A stretch of 64,000 bases of DNA from Carallia brachiata (Eukaryota > Streptophyta > Magnoliopsida > Malpighiales > Rhizophoraceae): NCBI GenBank assembly GCA_021464245.1, contig JADCRB010000105.1, forward strand, positions 986,215-1,050,214, given 5' to 3'. The notes under the pieces are model-generated. The model did no database searches. It saw only the letters and a program-made list of their open reading frames with translations, and was not told the DNA's origin. Shown piece by piece: positions 36,080 through 47,533 of the stretch. Position numbers and translations under genes: made by a program. Within the stretch, counting starts at the first letter, position 1. Each line of letters begins with the position of its first letter.

Positions 36080-39000
36080 ATGGCCACTTCCAGCGTCATG
36101 CCGGACGTCCCAACTTCACTTCTATATGACGACACCGTTGAGGACTCCGTTGACTACAAAGGCCGCCCTGTCTTTCGATCTACCTCTGGTGGCTGGAGAT
36201 CGGCGATCTTCATCATCGGTGACAAATTAACACTCTTTTTTTTTTCTCCTTATTTTTTCAAATTTTGATGAAGATTTTGAACTTTGGCACGGACATTTGA
36301 CTTTTTTTTTTTTTTCTGCGTTTGAAGGTGTTGAAGTGGCGGAGAGTTTTGCGTATTATGGGATAGAATCCAACTTAATAACGTACTTAACGGGGCCGCT
36401 GGGCCAATCGACGGCTGTGGCGGCGCAGAACGTGAACGCGTGGTCGGGAACGACGTCGTTGCTGCCTTTGTTGGGTGCATTGGTTGCTGATTCTTTCCTT
36501 GGCAGATACCGCAGCATTGTGCTGGCTTCTTTCATCTACATCATTGTACTCTCTCTTTCTCTCTCTCACATACACACACCAACACACTCGACCACAGAGA
36601 GTGTTGTTTTGTGTGGACAAGAAATTTGTAGGAGTCATTGGAAGTAAAACTGGTAAAATAGTACAAACAGAGATACAAGTCTTGGGATTTTATTTTATTT
36701 GATTTTTTTGTGGATCATTTTCCAATTGGCTAAATTGAGCATTTCGAGATTCCCATGGGAGGGGGGGATAGGGCAAGAATGAACCAAAAAACGAAAAAAA
36801 CATATGCTTTTGTTGATTCAATTATGTGAACAACATTATGGGACAGTTTGAACTTTGAATTGAAGTGCTGCCTCCAGAATCTGGCATTGTCCTCTATGAA
36901 CCATAGAATCCATTTGTAGGAATACAACTTGTTCTCCTCATATCACTTTTCTTTTGGGTTCAATAAGCAATTCTTTTTTCTTTTCTTTTTTTTTTTTATT
37001 TGTAAATACTCAGCGTTATTAGAATTAACAAATTGGATGCCGGGTGATTTGGTTGGAGGGTGTGGCATGCCACACAAGCATAGCCTCGATGGATTGTTAA
37101 TGGTGTGCTATTATTGAAAGAATACAAAAGCTTATTCACGTATTTGCAATGAATTACAATTTGTGCTCAAATTTAGAAAGTTTTTTTTTTTTTCTTATAT
37201 TAACCTATTACAAGGAAATTTTTAACTTTTGAACTTTTGTTGTTCCTTCTACTTGAAAAGGAGAGATCAAAATACATAAAAAAATATAGGCTTATTGCTG
37301 CAAAGTTCAACTGTTTCCTGCTTTACCTAAAAGTGGTTGTGGCAGAACCTCACACCATTTGCTCCAATACCAATATTGTGAATCTCTTTGGAACATCTTT
37401 TTTCTTGCACCTCCATTTGAAAACCAAAATATAGTGAAATAGGAACCTTTTTGCCTTCTTGTTTCTTGGGAACTTTACAAAATGTTGTCCTCATTTGCTG
37501 TAAATGTAGTGTAATTTTCAGCTCTGGTTAAAAGTTCTGCCACCCTGGAATTAATAACAGGGACTTGGCCTGCTAACTCTGTCAGCTATGCTTCCTTCTC
37601 TCATCGGTTCCGACTGCCAAGACACCAACCTTATCACCTCATGTTCTCCTATTTCACTTCAAGCAGTTTTATTCTTCTTCTCTCTGTATCTAGTAGCAAT
37701 TGCACACAGTGCGCACAAGCCTTGTGCCCAGGCTTTTGGAGCTGATCAGTTTGATGGACAAGATCCCGAGGAGTGCAAAGCAAAAGCTTCATTCTTCAAT
37801 TGGTGGTTCTTTTGCTTATGTGTAGGAGCCTCGGTGGCGATACTGGTCGTAAGCTACATACAGGACAACCTTAATTGGGGTCTTGGGTTTGGAATTCCTT
37901 GTATTATGATGGTTATCGCCCTTGTCATTTTCTTACTTGCAACTAAGACATATCGTTTGAGTACCAAAGGCGAAGAGAAAAGTGCCTTCCTGAGAATAGG
38001 TTGTGTATTCATTGCAACAATTAAGAATTGGCGAACCATGCCTCCTGCAATAGCTGCTAAGGAAGAAACTCATGGAATCCTGCCTCACCAGAGCTCTGAG
38101 CAATTGAAGTAAGAGATATTGTTTGCATAGTTTGGCAGTTAAAAAGGATGCACCAAGATGTCTGAAAGTTTTTCAATATTAAAAACTTGATGTTGTAACT
38201 TTGAAGATTTTGGATTCAGAATAAGAGATATTTTTCGCAAATGGCAACACTTTCTGTGTGCAATATGGATTCATTATGCTTTACTGTCTTCAATTCTTGT
38301 TGATTAATATCTATCCACATGTTTTCATAGCAGCAACTTAGCTGTGGAATTGGAATAACTTTATTCATATCATATCCCTTTACCTATGGAGCCCCTTATT
38401 CTGTCGGTGGCATTGAGAAAATTTTTATACGCTTAAAGGTGCTCTTTAATTACCTTTTCTTTATCCTAGATCCTCTAAGATAGAACGTGTGGAATTAATG
38501 TGCCAGGTTCCTGAACAAAGCCCTGATTGCACCAAATGGCTCAGAGGAAGATGACAAGTTGTGTAGTCTGAATGATGTTGAAGAAGCCAAGGCAGTACTC
38601 AGACTTGTTCCTATATGGGCTGCATGCTTGGTTTTCGCCATTGTCTATGCTCAATCCCCTACTTTTTACACTAAGCAAGGAGTGACTTTGGACAGATCAA
38701 TCTTTCCAGGTTTCGACATTCCAGCAGCTTCCCTCCAGTCTTTTATAAGTCTTTCCATTGTTCTCTTTGTACCAATCTATGACCGCGTCTTTGTTCCCTT
38801 GGCAAGAATTTTTACTAGGAAAACTTCTGGAATTACAATGCTTCAGAGAATTGGAACTGGGATTTTTTTATCTGTTCTGTGTATGGTAATTGCTGCACTA
38901 GTCGAGATGAAGAGATTAAAAACTGCTCAAGAGTTTGGACTAGTTGATATGCCAAATGTTACAATTCCAATGAGTATTTGGTGGTTAATGCCACAGTATG

Positions 39001-39323
39001 CCTTGTTTGGAGTTGCTGAGGTGTTTACCCTGGTTGGTCTGCAAGAGTTCTTCTATGATCAGGTCCCCAGTGATTTGAGGAGTGTTGGTCTTTCTCTCTA
39101 CCTTAGCATTTTTGGTGTGGGGAGCTTTTTAAGCAGCTTTCTTGTCTCAATTATCGAGAAGGCAACCGGAGGGAATGGCCGTGATAGCTGGTTCACTGAT
39201 AATCTTAATAGGGCTCATCTTGATTACTTCTACTGGCTGCTTGCTGGTCTAAGTGCAGTGCAATTGGTTGCTTTCTTGTATTTTGCAAAATATTATGTTT
39301 ATGCTAGGGGAGGCAGGACGTAG
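36080..39323 (+). CDS. NPF5-type transporter, tandem copy 1 (intact)
   Basis: A predicted NPF/POT membrane transporter closest in appearance to Arabidopsis NPF5.10-5.16, some of which are tonoplast nitrate transporters. Exons are 36080-36218, 36328-36545, 37561-38108 and 38507-39323, joining in frame to 573 residues with no stop. Expected marks are present: GGWRSAIFIIGVEVAE at TM1, NYLTGP-like [22 protein letters not shown], and NLNRAHLDYFYWLL near the C-terminus. The TM1 proton-coupling motif E-x-x-E-R reads E-V-A-E-S (residues 49-53): the Arg is lost by a single AGG to AGT type change, while copies 2-4 keep it. Family work shows this motif is needed for proton coupling in many members, so transport may be altered. 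Exons 3 and 4 of the five-exon paralogue at 11.6 kb are a single exon here. Confidence 0.92.
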
Positions 39324-39800
39324 ATGAGGTGCCTTGAGTCGTAGCAATTGTCTTGTGTGTCAAGTTATTGGTGGTGCAATTGTGCTGTAAATCGAGCTTA
39401 TAAATATTATCTCATGGGCCTGTTCGATTATGTTCGTTTTTGGATTTCCTTTTTGTTCTCCGTGAAACAATAGAAATCTTGTGCAATTGTCTTGTGTCTC
39501 AATCTCCCTGCATGTCTCTCTCATCCTCTGTAGCATGAGGCAGTGCTTTAGGCCAATTACGGAAGAAGATTCTCTGCCATGTGTCATGAAAACAGAGACT
39601 GGCAAGAGAGGCAGAAAAATTAGTTGGAGAATTGGTTAGTGGTGGTGGAAGTGATCGTGTGCTTGAGATCCATTGTTTTAAAGTATCAGGTGATTGATCA
39701 GGGTAATTAGTTGAGGATCAATACATTCTCTGGTATAAATGATTGTAATGAAGTTTACAGAGATCATGATTGAACAGTAATACAATAATACAATCTCTCT

Positions 39801-39863
39801 CTTCTTCTTCGTCTTCTTCGTCTTCTTCTTCTTCTTCTTCTTCTTCTTCTTCTCCTTCTTCTT
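39801..39863. repeat. CTT microsatellite in tandem unit 1
   Basis: An interrupted CTT/TTC tract of about 63 bases. The equivalent site in unit 2 (about 51228-51266) is much shorter, so the tract has changed length since the duplication. On the minus strand it creates a meaningless arginine-rich open frame. Confidence 0.85.
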
Positions 39864-40256
39864 GCCGCAGATGCCTTTTGTTGTGGCCTGTTTAAAACAA
39901 GGTTCTGGTTTGAAATGGTAAGCACGTCAACTTGTTTGATTGTTGGCTTCGCTGTATTTGTGATTGCTAATCTTCTTTTTATATATGCAACCAAAAATTT
40001 CATTAAATACACAGCCTTCTGCACTTCTGTTCCACACCCTTTGCTTATGATTTATGGTTTGAATTGGGTTGAGAGCTTAATAACACCTTTTTGAGCTGCC
40101 TAGTCATTTCTGCAGATTTCGTTGTTCTGTAAAGTTTATATCAAAAGGACATTATTTTTATATGTAAGCTCCAGATATGATTGAAGACTTGCTCAAGATG
40201 GTGAAGGACATCATTCAGACATCTGTTGACTTGTGGAGGCCGAAGGCATGCTTAAG

Positions 40257-40304
40257 GCATTCGAGCATTTGTAGGAGTTGGCATTTGAGCATTCGCAGGA
40301 GTCG
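40257..40304 (+). repeat. tandem 24-mer, two copies
   Basis: Two imperfect 24-base copies ('gcattcgagcatttg...' and 'gcatttgagcattcg...') stand in tandem. Unit 2 also has two (51665-51712). Unit 3 has a single copy (59816-59839). Confidence 0.75.
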
Positions 40305-42689
40305 GCAGTCAGTGGCTAGCAGATGTGCTGCAGGTAGCCCACACTAATCTTCACCTTGTTTGCATCAATCATGCTTGCCAATTTGCAGTTCCTGTGTTCA
40401 TTTCGCCGTGTTCCCTATTATCTTTCTTGGTAAATCAGTCCAATTGATCAGTCAGTAAGAGATTAATCTCTTCTACTAGACTCCACCATCTTTTATAGGT
40501 TTTCTGGAAGTGTTGTTATAAATGAGAAATGCTTTTCACATGTAATGGATCATTTCCTGGGGCCGAGTAAATAATTAATTCAATCAAAGCGTGTAATTTT
40601 GTTGGAATTTTTGCTCATTTTGTTAGAACCTGAGATAAACTATTATTGTTTGCTTGTTTCATCTTTTTGTTCTTGCATTTTTGTTTCCTTTTTTTTTTTT
40701 TTTTTTTTTTTTTCTCAGTCTTGTATCTCATTTCTCGTTACCTCTAGTTCCCCAAGTGGTGGGTGTGGTCAGTCATTGACATCCCTTCATCAGTCGCAGT
40801 TAGCAAGTTCTTCTCCTGAATTGTTAACCCAAATGCAGCGTGAATTAATTTAGCCGCTGTACTTGAGAAATTTGATTGAAAGCACGGGAAAAACATATAT
40901 TAAGTTTCCACGTTGTATGTTAAGTTTAGCGCCATCTTCCATTTGATTTTACAGTCTTCTAGCGATCAGAAGAACCGAAGGTTTTGAGTCGAGCCGGAAC
41001 CTAAGCAGAAACTTAAATTGGAATCGAAGCCGTTGGTTTGAACTGAACTGAACTGGAATTGAATTATAAGATGGTCTGAATCCTTGAAATAGGAACCGTT
41101 ACTTCTAAACTAGAACTAAAACCGAACTGGACCGTGGTCATGTCTAGCTTAAATCAAACTTTTTACTTTGTTTTCATCCTCTTTTCCGCCTCCGGAATTT
41201 CGAAATGATTAGCAGACGTTTTTAGTATTTTTGGACAGTACTACTTACGATTGCTGATGCACCATATGAATGCGCTTCAGCACAAGTTCGTTGGATAATT
41301 GCAAAAATAATTGTTTACTTGGGAGTTGGGGTATATCCGTATATACATCCAAACAAATATAATTATTTAAATTACGTATTATCGTTTAATAATTATTATC
41401 TATTATTTTTAAAAATAATTATTATCTATTATGTATAGGTTCGATATGTCATAAGTATGTCTGTGATATATCTGAATCGTGTCTTTTTTTTTATTCAAAT
41501 TTGTTTTGGTGGACGTATTTTTGACATATCAGACGCGTGTTTGATTGTGTCTGACATAGGGCATGGCCCCAAATTTGTTGTATCTGCGCTTTGTAGAGTA
41601 ATTTATATTGACGAAATGAACCTTGTGGGCCGATTTAAAAAATAAAACATTCAGGATATGAATCAACAAAATTGAAAACACATGGGGTTGATTATAGCTT
41701 TCTTACTTTTAGTTTTAGTAAATCACCATTAACTAAATCAAATTGAAATGTTTTTTATTTATATATTTGTTTTTGATTCTAAAAATATTTAAAATAATAC
41801 TAATAAGATTATTAATGACAAATAAATTTTATTAAAATATTATTATATCTTAAATAATCAATGATATATCTTTATATATAATAATAATTATAAAGTTCAT
41901 TTTAGAAATGAATAAAGATTTTTATATTTAAATTATAAATTTTAAAAAAATTTTAATGAACCAAAACTTTCAATTATCAGAAATTTAATTTTAATTTTAA
42001 TGATTTGATTCGGTTAACCGAATCATATCATGAATAATCCTAACAGCAGATCACTCATTGAAACATAAACAATTTTTTTGTTTCAATAATTTGTTTCAAT
42101 AATTTGTGTCACTAATGCAATCATCCTTGTCTCTTGGTTTTTAATACTAAATTCGGAAAAAGTTTTTGACCGTAACGTTGCTATTAATAAACAACATAAT
42201 AAGTAAATTATACAATATGATAAATGAATTAAAGAAAAATGTACCACTAGTCAATGAAATTATACAACACGGACACGGCCTCAGTAAAAAGGAAATTACC
42301 TTTTTGACATACTTTCCTTCTTATAATAATAATTTTTATATACATGTCAAAGAGATTATAAGACACAATTTTTATATACATGTCAAAGAGATTATAAGAC
42401 ACAGATCAATAAAAAGAAAATTACCCTTTTGATGCACTTCTTTTTTAATAATAATAATTTTTGCCATATATAATTTTTTTGATATATTATATAAAAGTTG
42501 TATTAAGATTATAAATTTTTAAAAATTATATTAAATTTATTAAAAAATAATTAAACTGTACTAATTTTATAAATTTTTAAAAATTATTCTAAATTTATTA
42601 AAAAACATAAATATGATGATTTTTTTTAAATTAATCTAAAAAAAAGGAAAAGAAATATCTTCATGACTTCAAAACTTGAGATGTGAGAA

Positions 42690-42960
42690 AAGAGCAGTCT
42701 GCAACTCAGCTATGCGGCTGAAAAGCAGATCCACGTCATCCCCTTACAAAAACTCATACCTTTAGACTCACTCTACATCGCTGCGTCCTTTCTTCAGTTG
42801 CTTCTTCGTATCTGACTACGAGGAAAAAGAACAAAACCAAAAAAGACAGGAAGGAACAACATGCGGCTGACAATACAGTGGATTATACGGTGGTTCTGGT
42901 GGGGAGGCTCTCGGAAGGTATCAGTGAGTCAGCGACCAGCAGCGGGAGGCGGCGAGGAGG
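42690..42960 (+). other. GC-richer island with possible orphan first exon
   Basis: An ATG at about 42860 opens MRLTIQWIIRWFWWGGSRK followed by a Gly/Glu-rich stretch. It is preceded by leader-like C/T-rich sequence, and the frame closes soon after in T-rich DNA. No downstream exon was recognised. It could be a truncated gene start carried between duplicated blocks, or a chance frame. Confidence 0.25.
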
Positions 42961-43310
42961 TAGGAAAAATAGAGCTATTTTAATTTTTTTTTTGTTTTCC
43001 TGGTGTTTTGTGGTATTTTTAGAGTGGAAGTTTGTTTAAATCGTGATTTGGTTGCTGGTCATAGTATTCTTCTGTGACTGAAGAACAATGACAATTTTTT
43101 TTTTTTCATAATCAATTTGGGTCTTGATTTCTCTTGCTAATCATTACTGTGGAGTCGAGTTTTTGGAATGTTGAGGCTCGTTGAGATCTTGGGGTGGCCA
43201 AAGGAACAAATTTGAAGGTAGGGATGTTGAGTTTCTTGGGCTAGCCGAGAGTGTATCAGGGAGTTTTTTTTTTTTAAAAAAAGAAAGGTCCTGATATATG
43301 AGCAGACTCT

Positions 43311-43500
43311 GGTAGACAAATGATACTCACACATCATTTAATTTATATAATTATAAATATATTTTATATAATTATAATTAAAAAATATAAATAAAAAATT
43401 AATAATATTTTTTATATTATTTTTTATTATTACAATTATATAAAATATATTCTTTGTTACACAAAATATAAATTTAAATATTGTCTGTCTACCAAATTGT
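43311..43500. mobile_element. foldback (MITE-like) element
   Basis: The ends 'tggtagacaaatgat' (left) and the reverse complement of 'ttgtctgtctacca' (right) are inverted repeats. The inner arms share 'atattttatataattata' in opposite orientation. Element length is about 190 bases. The exact ends and target duplication are uncertain. Confidence 0.5.
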
Positions 43501-44231
43501 ATGTCTATAGGCTTTTTTTTCAAAAAAAAATCTAAAAAAAAGGGTATAATTGGGGGACTTTTTTTTTTGGGCATTTGTTCTTTTTTTCAAACCGTATTTT
43601 CGTCCGTCAAATACGCTATTTAATGTGTTTAACTGTAATTTTATATTAATTAGTACTTAATTAGGACAAATCTGAAAAGTATAAGACCGGTCTAAAATGA
43701 TTATACGTTATAGGACTTAATTACAAAAAATTAGAAAAGATGTAGGACTTTTTTAGTGTCTATCATGATAAATGAAAAAAATGTGCGTTCTTTAAAAGAA
43801 AAAAAAAAAGACCAACTTTTTGTGTGATTACGGTTTGGTTTTAGGTGTGGTTTAAGTTTTATTAGAGTAATTGGTAGAACTGAATTTATTTTGAATTACC
43901 AATATCACGAACAATTCAATAATATTTATTGTATGTTATAAAATTTACTTTATTATCAGTCGGAGCAAATATCAGCTTGATAAAACACTGCCACTATTTA
44001 TCTATTTTTTTTTTTTTTAAAAAAAGTTCTAGATTAATCGTCACTTTTCGCCCTCATTTAATTATTATAGACACTATATCATTTTTTTATCGAAATCAGT
44101 TCTTTATATCTTTTTTTGATCAAGAGTTCTTTACATTTTTGTTGTGGAGTAATTTAGTAATTTGAATGATGTGATAAATTTGGGTTTCCTAGATATATAT
44201 ATATATATATAGGCACAGTAACGTTCCCTAG

Positions 44232-44462
44232 TTCCATTCCTTCAATGGCAGTGTTGAGGGCAATGGAGACCACAACGTCGTCGTTTCCCAGGCTCTCGCT
44301 TCCACGGAGGCCCAACGCCGACAGCTTGGCAAGAGACGTGGCAGATTCCGGTTTGATAGGTCCACGGAGGAAGAGGAGACAATAGTTGAAGCGGAGATGG
44401 ATCGCATGGCCACAATGGAATCAAAGAGTTTTAAATGTCAACCGCAAAGAAAACGTCAATGA
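44232..44462 (+). pseudogene. exon-like remnant of an unidentified gene (unit 2)
   Basis: One frame is open for 76 codons without an ATG start and encodes a charged peptide including VVVSQALASTEAQRRQLGK and RSTEEEETIVEAEMDRMA. The same block at 55082-55310 (unit 3) has stops in this frame, and only its beginning remains near 62515 (unit 4). Coding-like character and decay between copies suggest a piece of a gene carried along with the NPF duplication. I do not recognise the family. Another frame with an ATG (MAVLRAMETTTSS...) also exists, so the reading frame itself is uncertain. Confidence 0.35.
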
Positions 44463-44981
44463 CCACAAGTATAAGATGTGCTGTGTTATTCCTTAAAATT
44501 AACTTCGATGTCATTCTTTTTTATAAATGTTTTTTTTAATTAAAAAAATATATTACAAATATATCAATCATCATATTTATAAATTAGAGTAAATTTTATC
44601 TGACCTTTACATCTCTATTTAAATAATTCTATAAGGAATGACTCACTGCTTGAACACTAATAAAAAGTTTTGTTATTGAAAATTATAATGAATATTGAAT
44701 TTGTAAGTCACATTGTACTCAATTTTTTTTAGTCGTAACGAGCACCTAACATTCTATTGAGGGAGAGTTGCGTAACTGGAACTTAAATTTGAATTATAAA
44801 CATAAAATATGTACTGATTTATTATTAAATTATCAAATTATCACTTCAGATGATTCTTTATCTTCGTTGTTGTTCCTTATTTTTTAAAATAACAAAAAAA
44901 GACGTTATTATGTCAATTAGACCACTAATCACCTAACTCGACAAAACGAGATTGCCAAGAATGTTGGTTGCATAGTTTTTA

Positions 44982-45404
44982 GGGTTAATATAAACAAAAA
45001 TTATCACATTTACACTTTTTAACAAATATAAAATAATATTTAAAAATTAACTAATTTAACACAGTTTAATTATTTTTTAACAAATCTAGTACAACTTTTA
45101 ACAATTAACAAATTTAGTATAATTTAATTATTTTCCAACAAATTTAGCACGTTGTCAGTTAAAAATAATCAGTTAAAAGTAACTGAATCCCTTAATATAT
45201 ACATATAGCACGTCTACGTTTAAATCTAGTACAGTTTAAAACTTTTAAATATCATATGTGCATATTAAAAGATTCAGTTATTTTTAATTAATGGCACGCT
45301 AGATTTGTTAAAAAATAATTAAACTGTATTAAATTTATTAATTTTTAAAAATTATGTTAAATTTGTAAAAAAATGTAAAAGTAATAAATTTTTTAATATT
45401 AACC
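44982..45404. mobile_element. long-arm foldback MITE, TTA target site
   Basis: Left arm (44982-45200) and right arm (45250-45404) are extended inverted repeats. Shared words in inverted orientation include 'ggttaatat', 'aacacagtttaattattt' versus 'aatacagtttaattattt', and 'taactgaatc'. Both ends are flanked by TTA (44979-44981 and 45405-45407), as in PIF/Harbinger (Tourist-like) elements. It has no coding capacity. Confidence 0.65.
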
Positions 45405-46336
45405 TTAGTTGATAAAATCGGGCCCATTATTGAGTTGGTGAAAATGGTAGATTAGTTTATTAATGGTCCAATCGGTATCCCACATTTGAATCGACGAATC
45501 AATTTTATTTAATAAAATAATAATAAATACTCATAATTTATTATTTTTTAATAACAAACAACTAATATAACCATAAAAAAAATAAAATAGAAGTCTACTT
45601 ATAACTAAGATAAAATCAAAGTACAAGACATTAAAAATGGTTTCCCAAGTAAATAAATCAATAGAATATCTATATCAAAAATAAAATATAATAGAGCTAT
45701 CAATAGAACATTCATATATAAAGATAAAATATTATAGAGCTAACATATGATTTAAAAATACTAGATTTCTCATTAATATAAATAGATATGATTCACCCTT
45801 ATTTTTTATTAAAAAAACAATATCATTTTAGAGAATTTTAAAGAAATAATTCGGATCAATATTGAATTGTTCAGTTTATCGATTTTTGAGTCACTAGTTC
45901 AAACCAATTCAAGCAGTTTTTAAGTTGTCTTATTTCTATCTTGGTTCAATGACAAAATTAAACTAGTTCAGACTTTGGTCCATAGATTTTTCAATCTAAT
46001 TGTTAGATCAATTCGATTTTTAAAACTATAATTGGTTGAGTCGATAAGACTTTAGTCTCTTATTTAAATTTTGAGATTTTAATTTTATTAGCAATCTTTT
46101 TTTATTAATAATATATAAGTTAAATATAAATCTTTTTGCCTGAGATTTTCGTTAACTTAAACTTTAAGACTGCGGCAAGTTACTTTCTCCTAATAAAAAA
46201 AAAAAAAAACAAAAACAAAACGAGAACCAAAGGGCACAGGCACACGGCGCAGCACTTGTCTTTTAGCTAATTAATAAGTATAATAATAATTGACGTCAGA
46301 AGTGCGCAAGGCCCGTTTGTGGCCTTTGGCTTCGAT

Positions 46337-47200
46337 TATAGTTATAAAATTCGGTTTGGAAGTTGATCCGGACAAAATATTAAGTTAATAGATTATTAGT
46401 TTAATTATTGAGTTATTAGTTCATCAAGTCGGGTTAATGTCTATTATAATGTTTACCTACATAGTAAAAAATTATATTATTAATTGTATCTTAAGAAGAG
46501 AAACGCATTAAACAGATATATAAGTTTTTCGTATAATTTAACATAATAGTTGTATTTTTAAAAATTAAAAAGTAGTTTATGTTCAACAAAATTTTAATAA
46601 AAATTTTTAAAGAACTTTTTTTTAAGTGTCAATTGTAGCATATTTCTTAGTATATGGACAACAGTAAATTATTGTCAGGGACGAAACTAGAAAAAAATTT
46701 CGGGGAGCAAATTTTATATGTATATTTATAATAATAATAAAAATTTATACAGTGAAAAATAAAAAAAATATTATTAATTATTTTTATAATAAATATTATA
46801 ATTATATCTCATAAATGTTAATGTTTTAAAATTATTTGTTTTATTTTTTGTATTTAATTAAATGTATTTTTTATATAAATAATAATCCAATCATTTAGTT
46901 ATTTATCTCTCATATAATTACACAATAGACTCTTTGTGAGCGTAAAAAAAATAATTCTTTTGCATGTTATATAAGAATGTATAAGAATAAGAAAAATTTA
47001 TTCAAATATTTTTAAAAGTAAATAAAATAAAATTAAAAAGATAATTAAGTATATGAGTCTCTTATTTTAAAAAGTTAAATTGTAAAACTTTGGAACTCAA
47101 ATAGAGATGAAAAAAAAAAAAAAGAAAGGAAGCATTTGACTCAAAAAAATTGAAACTCAAAAAGAGAAAAAAAAAAAAAGAAAGTAAAGAAGTTTTACAA

Positions 47201-47235
<35 letters not shown>

Positions 47236-47458
47236 AAAAGAAGCATTTATCCCATGTTATGGTTGGAATTCAGGGGAGGAAAAATGTCCAACCATTTGGG
47301 CTAATTTATGAGTTTTAGTCTTTATTTAGTTAAAAATTATTAATAAAAATCAAAGGATTAGACAATCTAATTACTATTTGAACTACCTGACCCAACAGCC
47401 TAATATTCAGATCATCTGGTCACCGGTCAGACCGGTCGGATTAAGTTTTATAACTATA
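46337..47458. mobile_element. non-autonomous hAT-like element in the promoter of NPF copy 2
   Basis: The ends are inverted repeats 'tatagttataaaa'. They are flanked by gcttcgat (left) and cttccgat (right), an imperfect 8-base duplication of the type hAT elements make. Removing the interval restores the sequence seen just upstream of copies 3 and 4 ('...cgatactaac...'). Sub-terminal GACCGGT-type motifs are also usual in plant hAT derivatives. Inside are A-rich tracts, including 32 A at 47202-47233. No transposase frame is visible. Confidence 0.6.
47202..47233 (+). repeat. A32 homopolymer
   Basis: Thirty-two consecutive A inside the hAT-like element. Its length may be unreliable in the assembly. 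Confidence 0.8.
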
Positions 47459-47533
47459 CTTCCGATACATACTAACAACCGTTGCCTGGCCGCAGCAGCT
47501 GAGCTGATGGCGACTGACTTGTAATTTACCGGC

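Larger units (their letters stand above)
39324..44220. other. downstream part of tandem unit 1
   Basis: From 39324 to about 42060 the sequence is repeated after copy 2 (50748-54040) and partly after copy 3 (58751-60960), so it belongs to the duplicated segment. It includes a CTT microsatellite (39801-39863), a T run near 40690-40713, a duplicated 24-mer (40257-40304) and frames shared between units that look noncoding. From 42060 on it is mostly unit-specific and AT-rich. Confidence 0.6.
44463..47533. other. expanded upstream region of NPF copy 2, filled with repeats
   Basis: This explains most of why copies 1 and 2 are 11.5 kb apart rather than about 7.5-8 kb. It contains a foldback MITE (44982-45404), repeat-like AT-rich DNA (45408-46200), and a 1.1 kb hAT-like element (46337-47458) that splits the sequence orthologous to the region just upstream of copies 3 and 4. 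No gene was seen. Confidence 0.6.

Noticed and set aside
39764..40024. Arginine-rich open frame on the minus strand
   Set aside because: It is a translation of the CTT microsatellite and nothing more.
45408..46050. Possible third hAT-like element with 'tagttgataaaatcggg' and 'tttttaaaactata' ends
   Set aside because: The ends are too diverged to call inverted repeats by eye and no target duplication was found.
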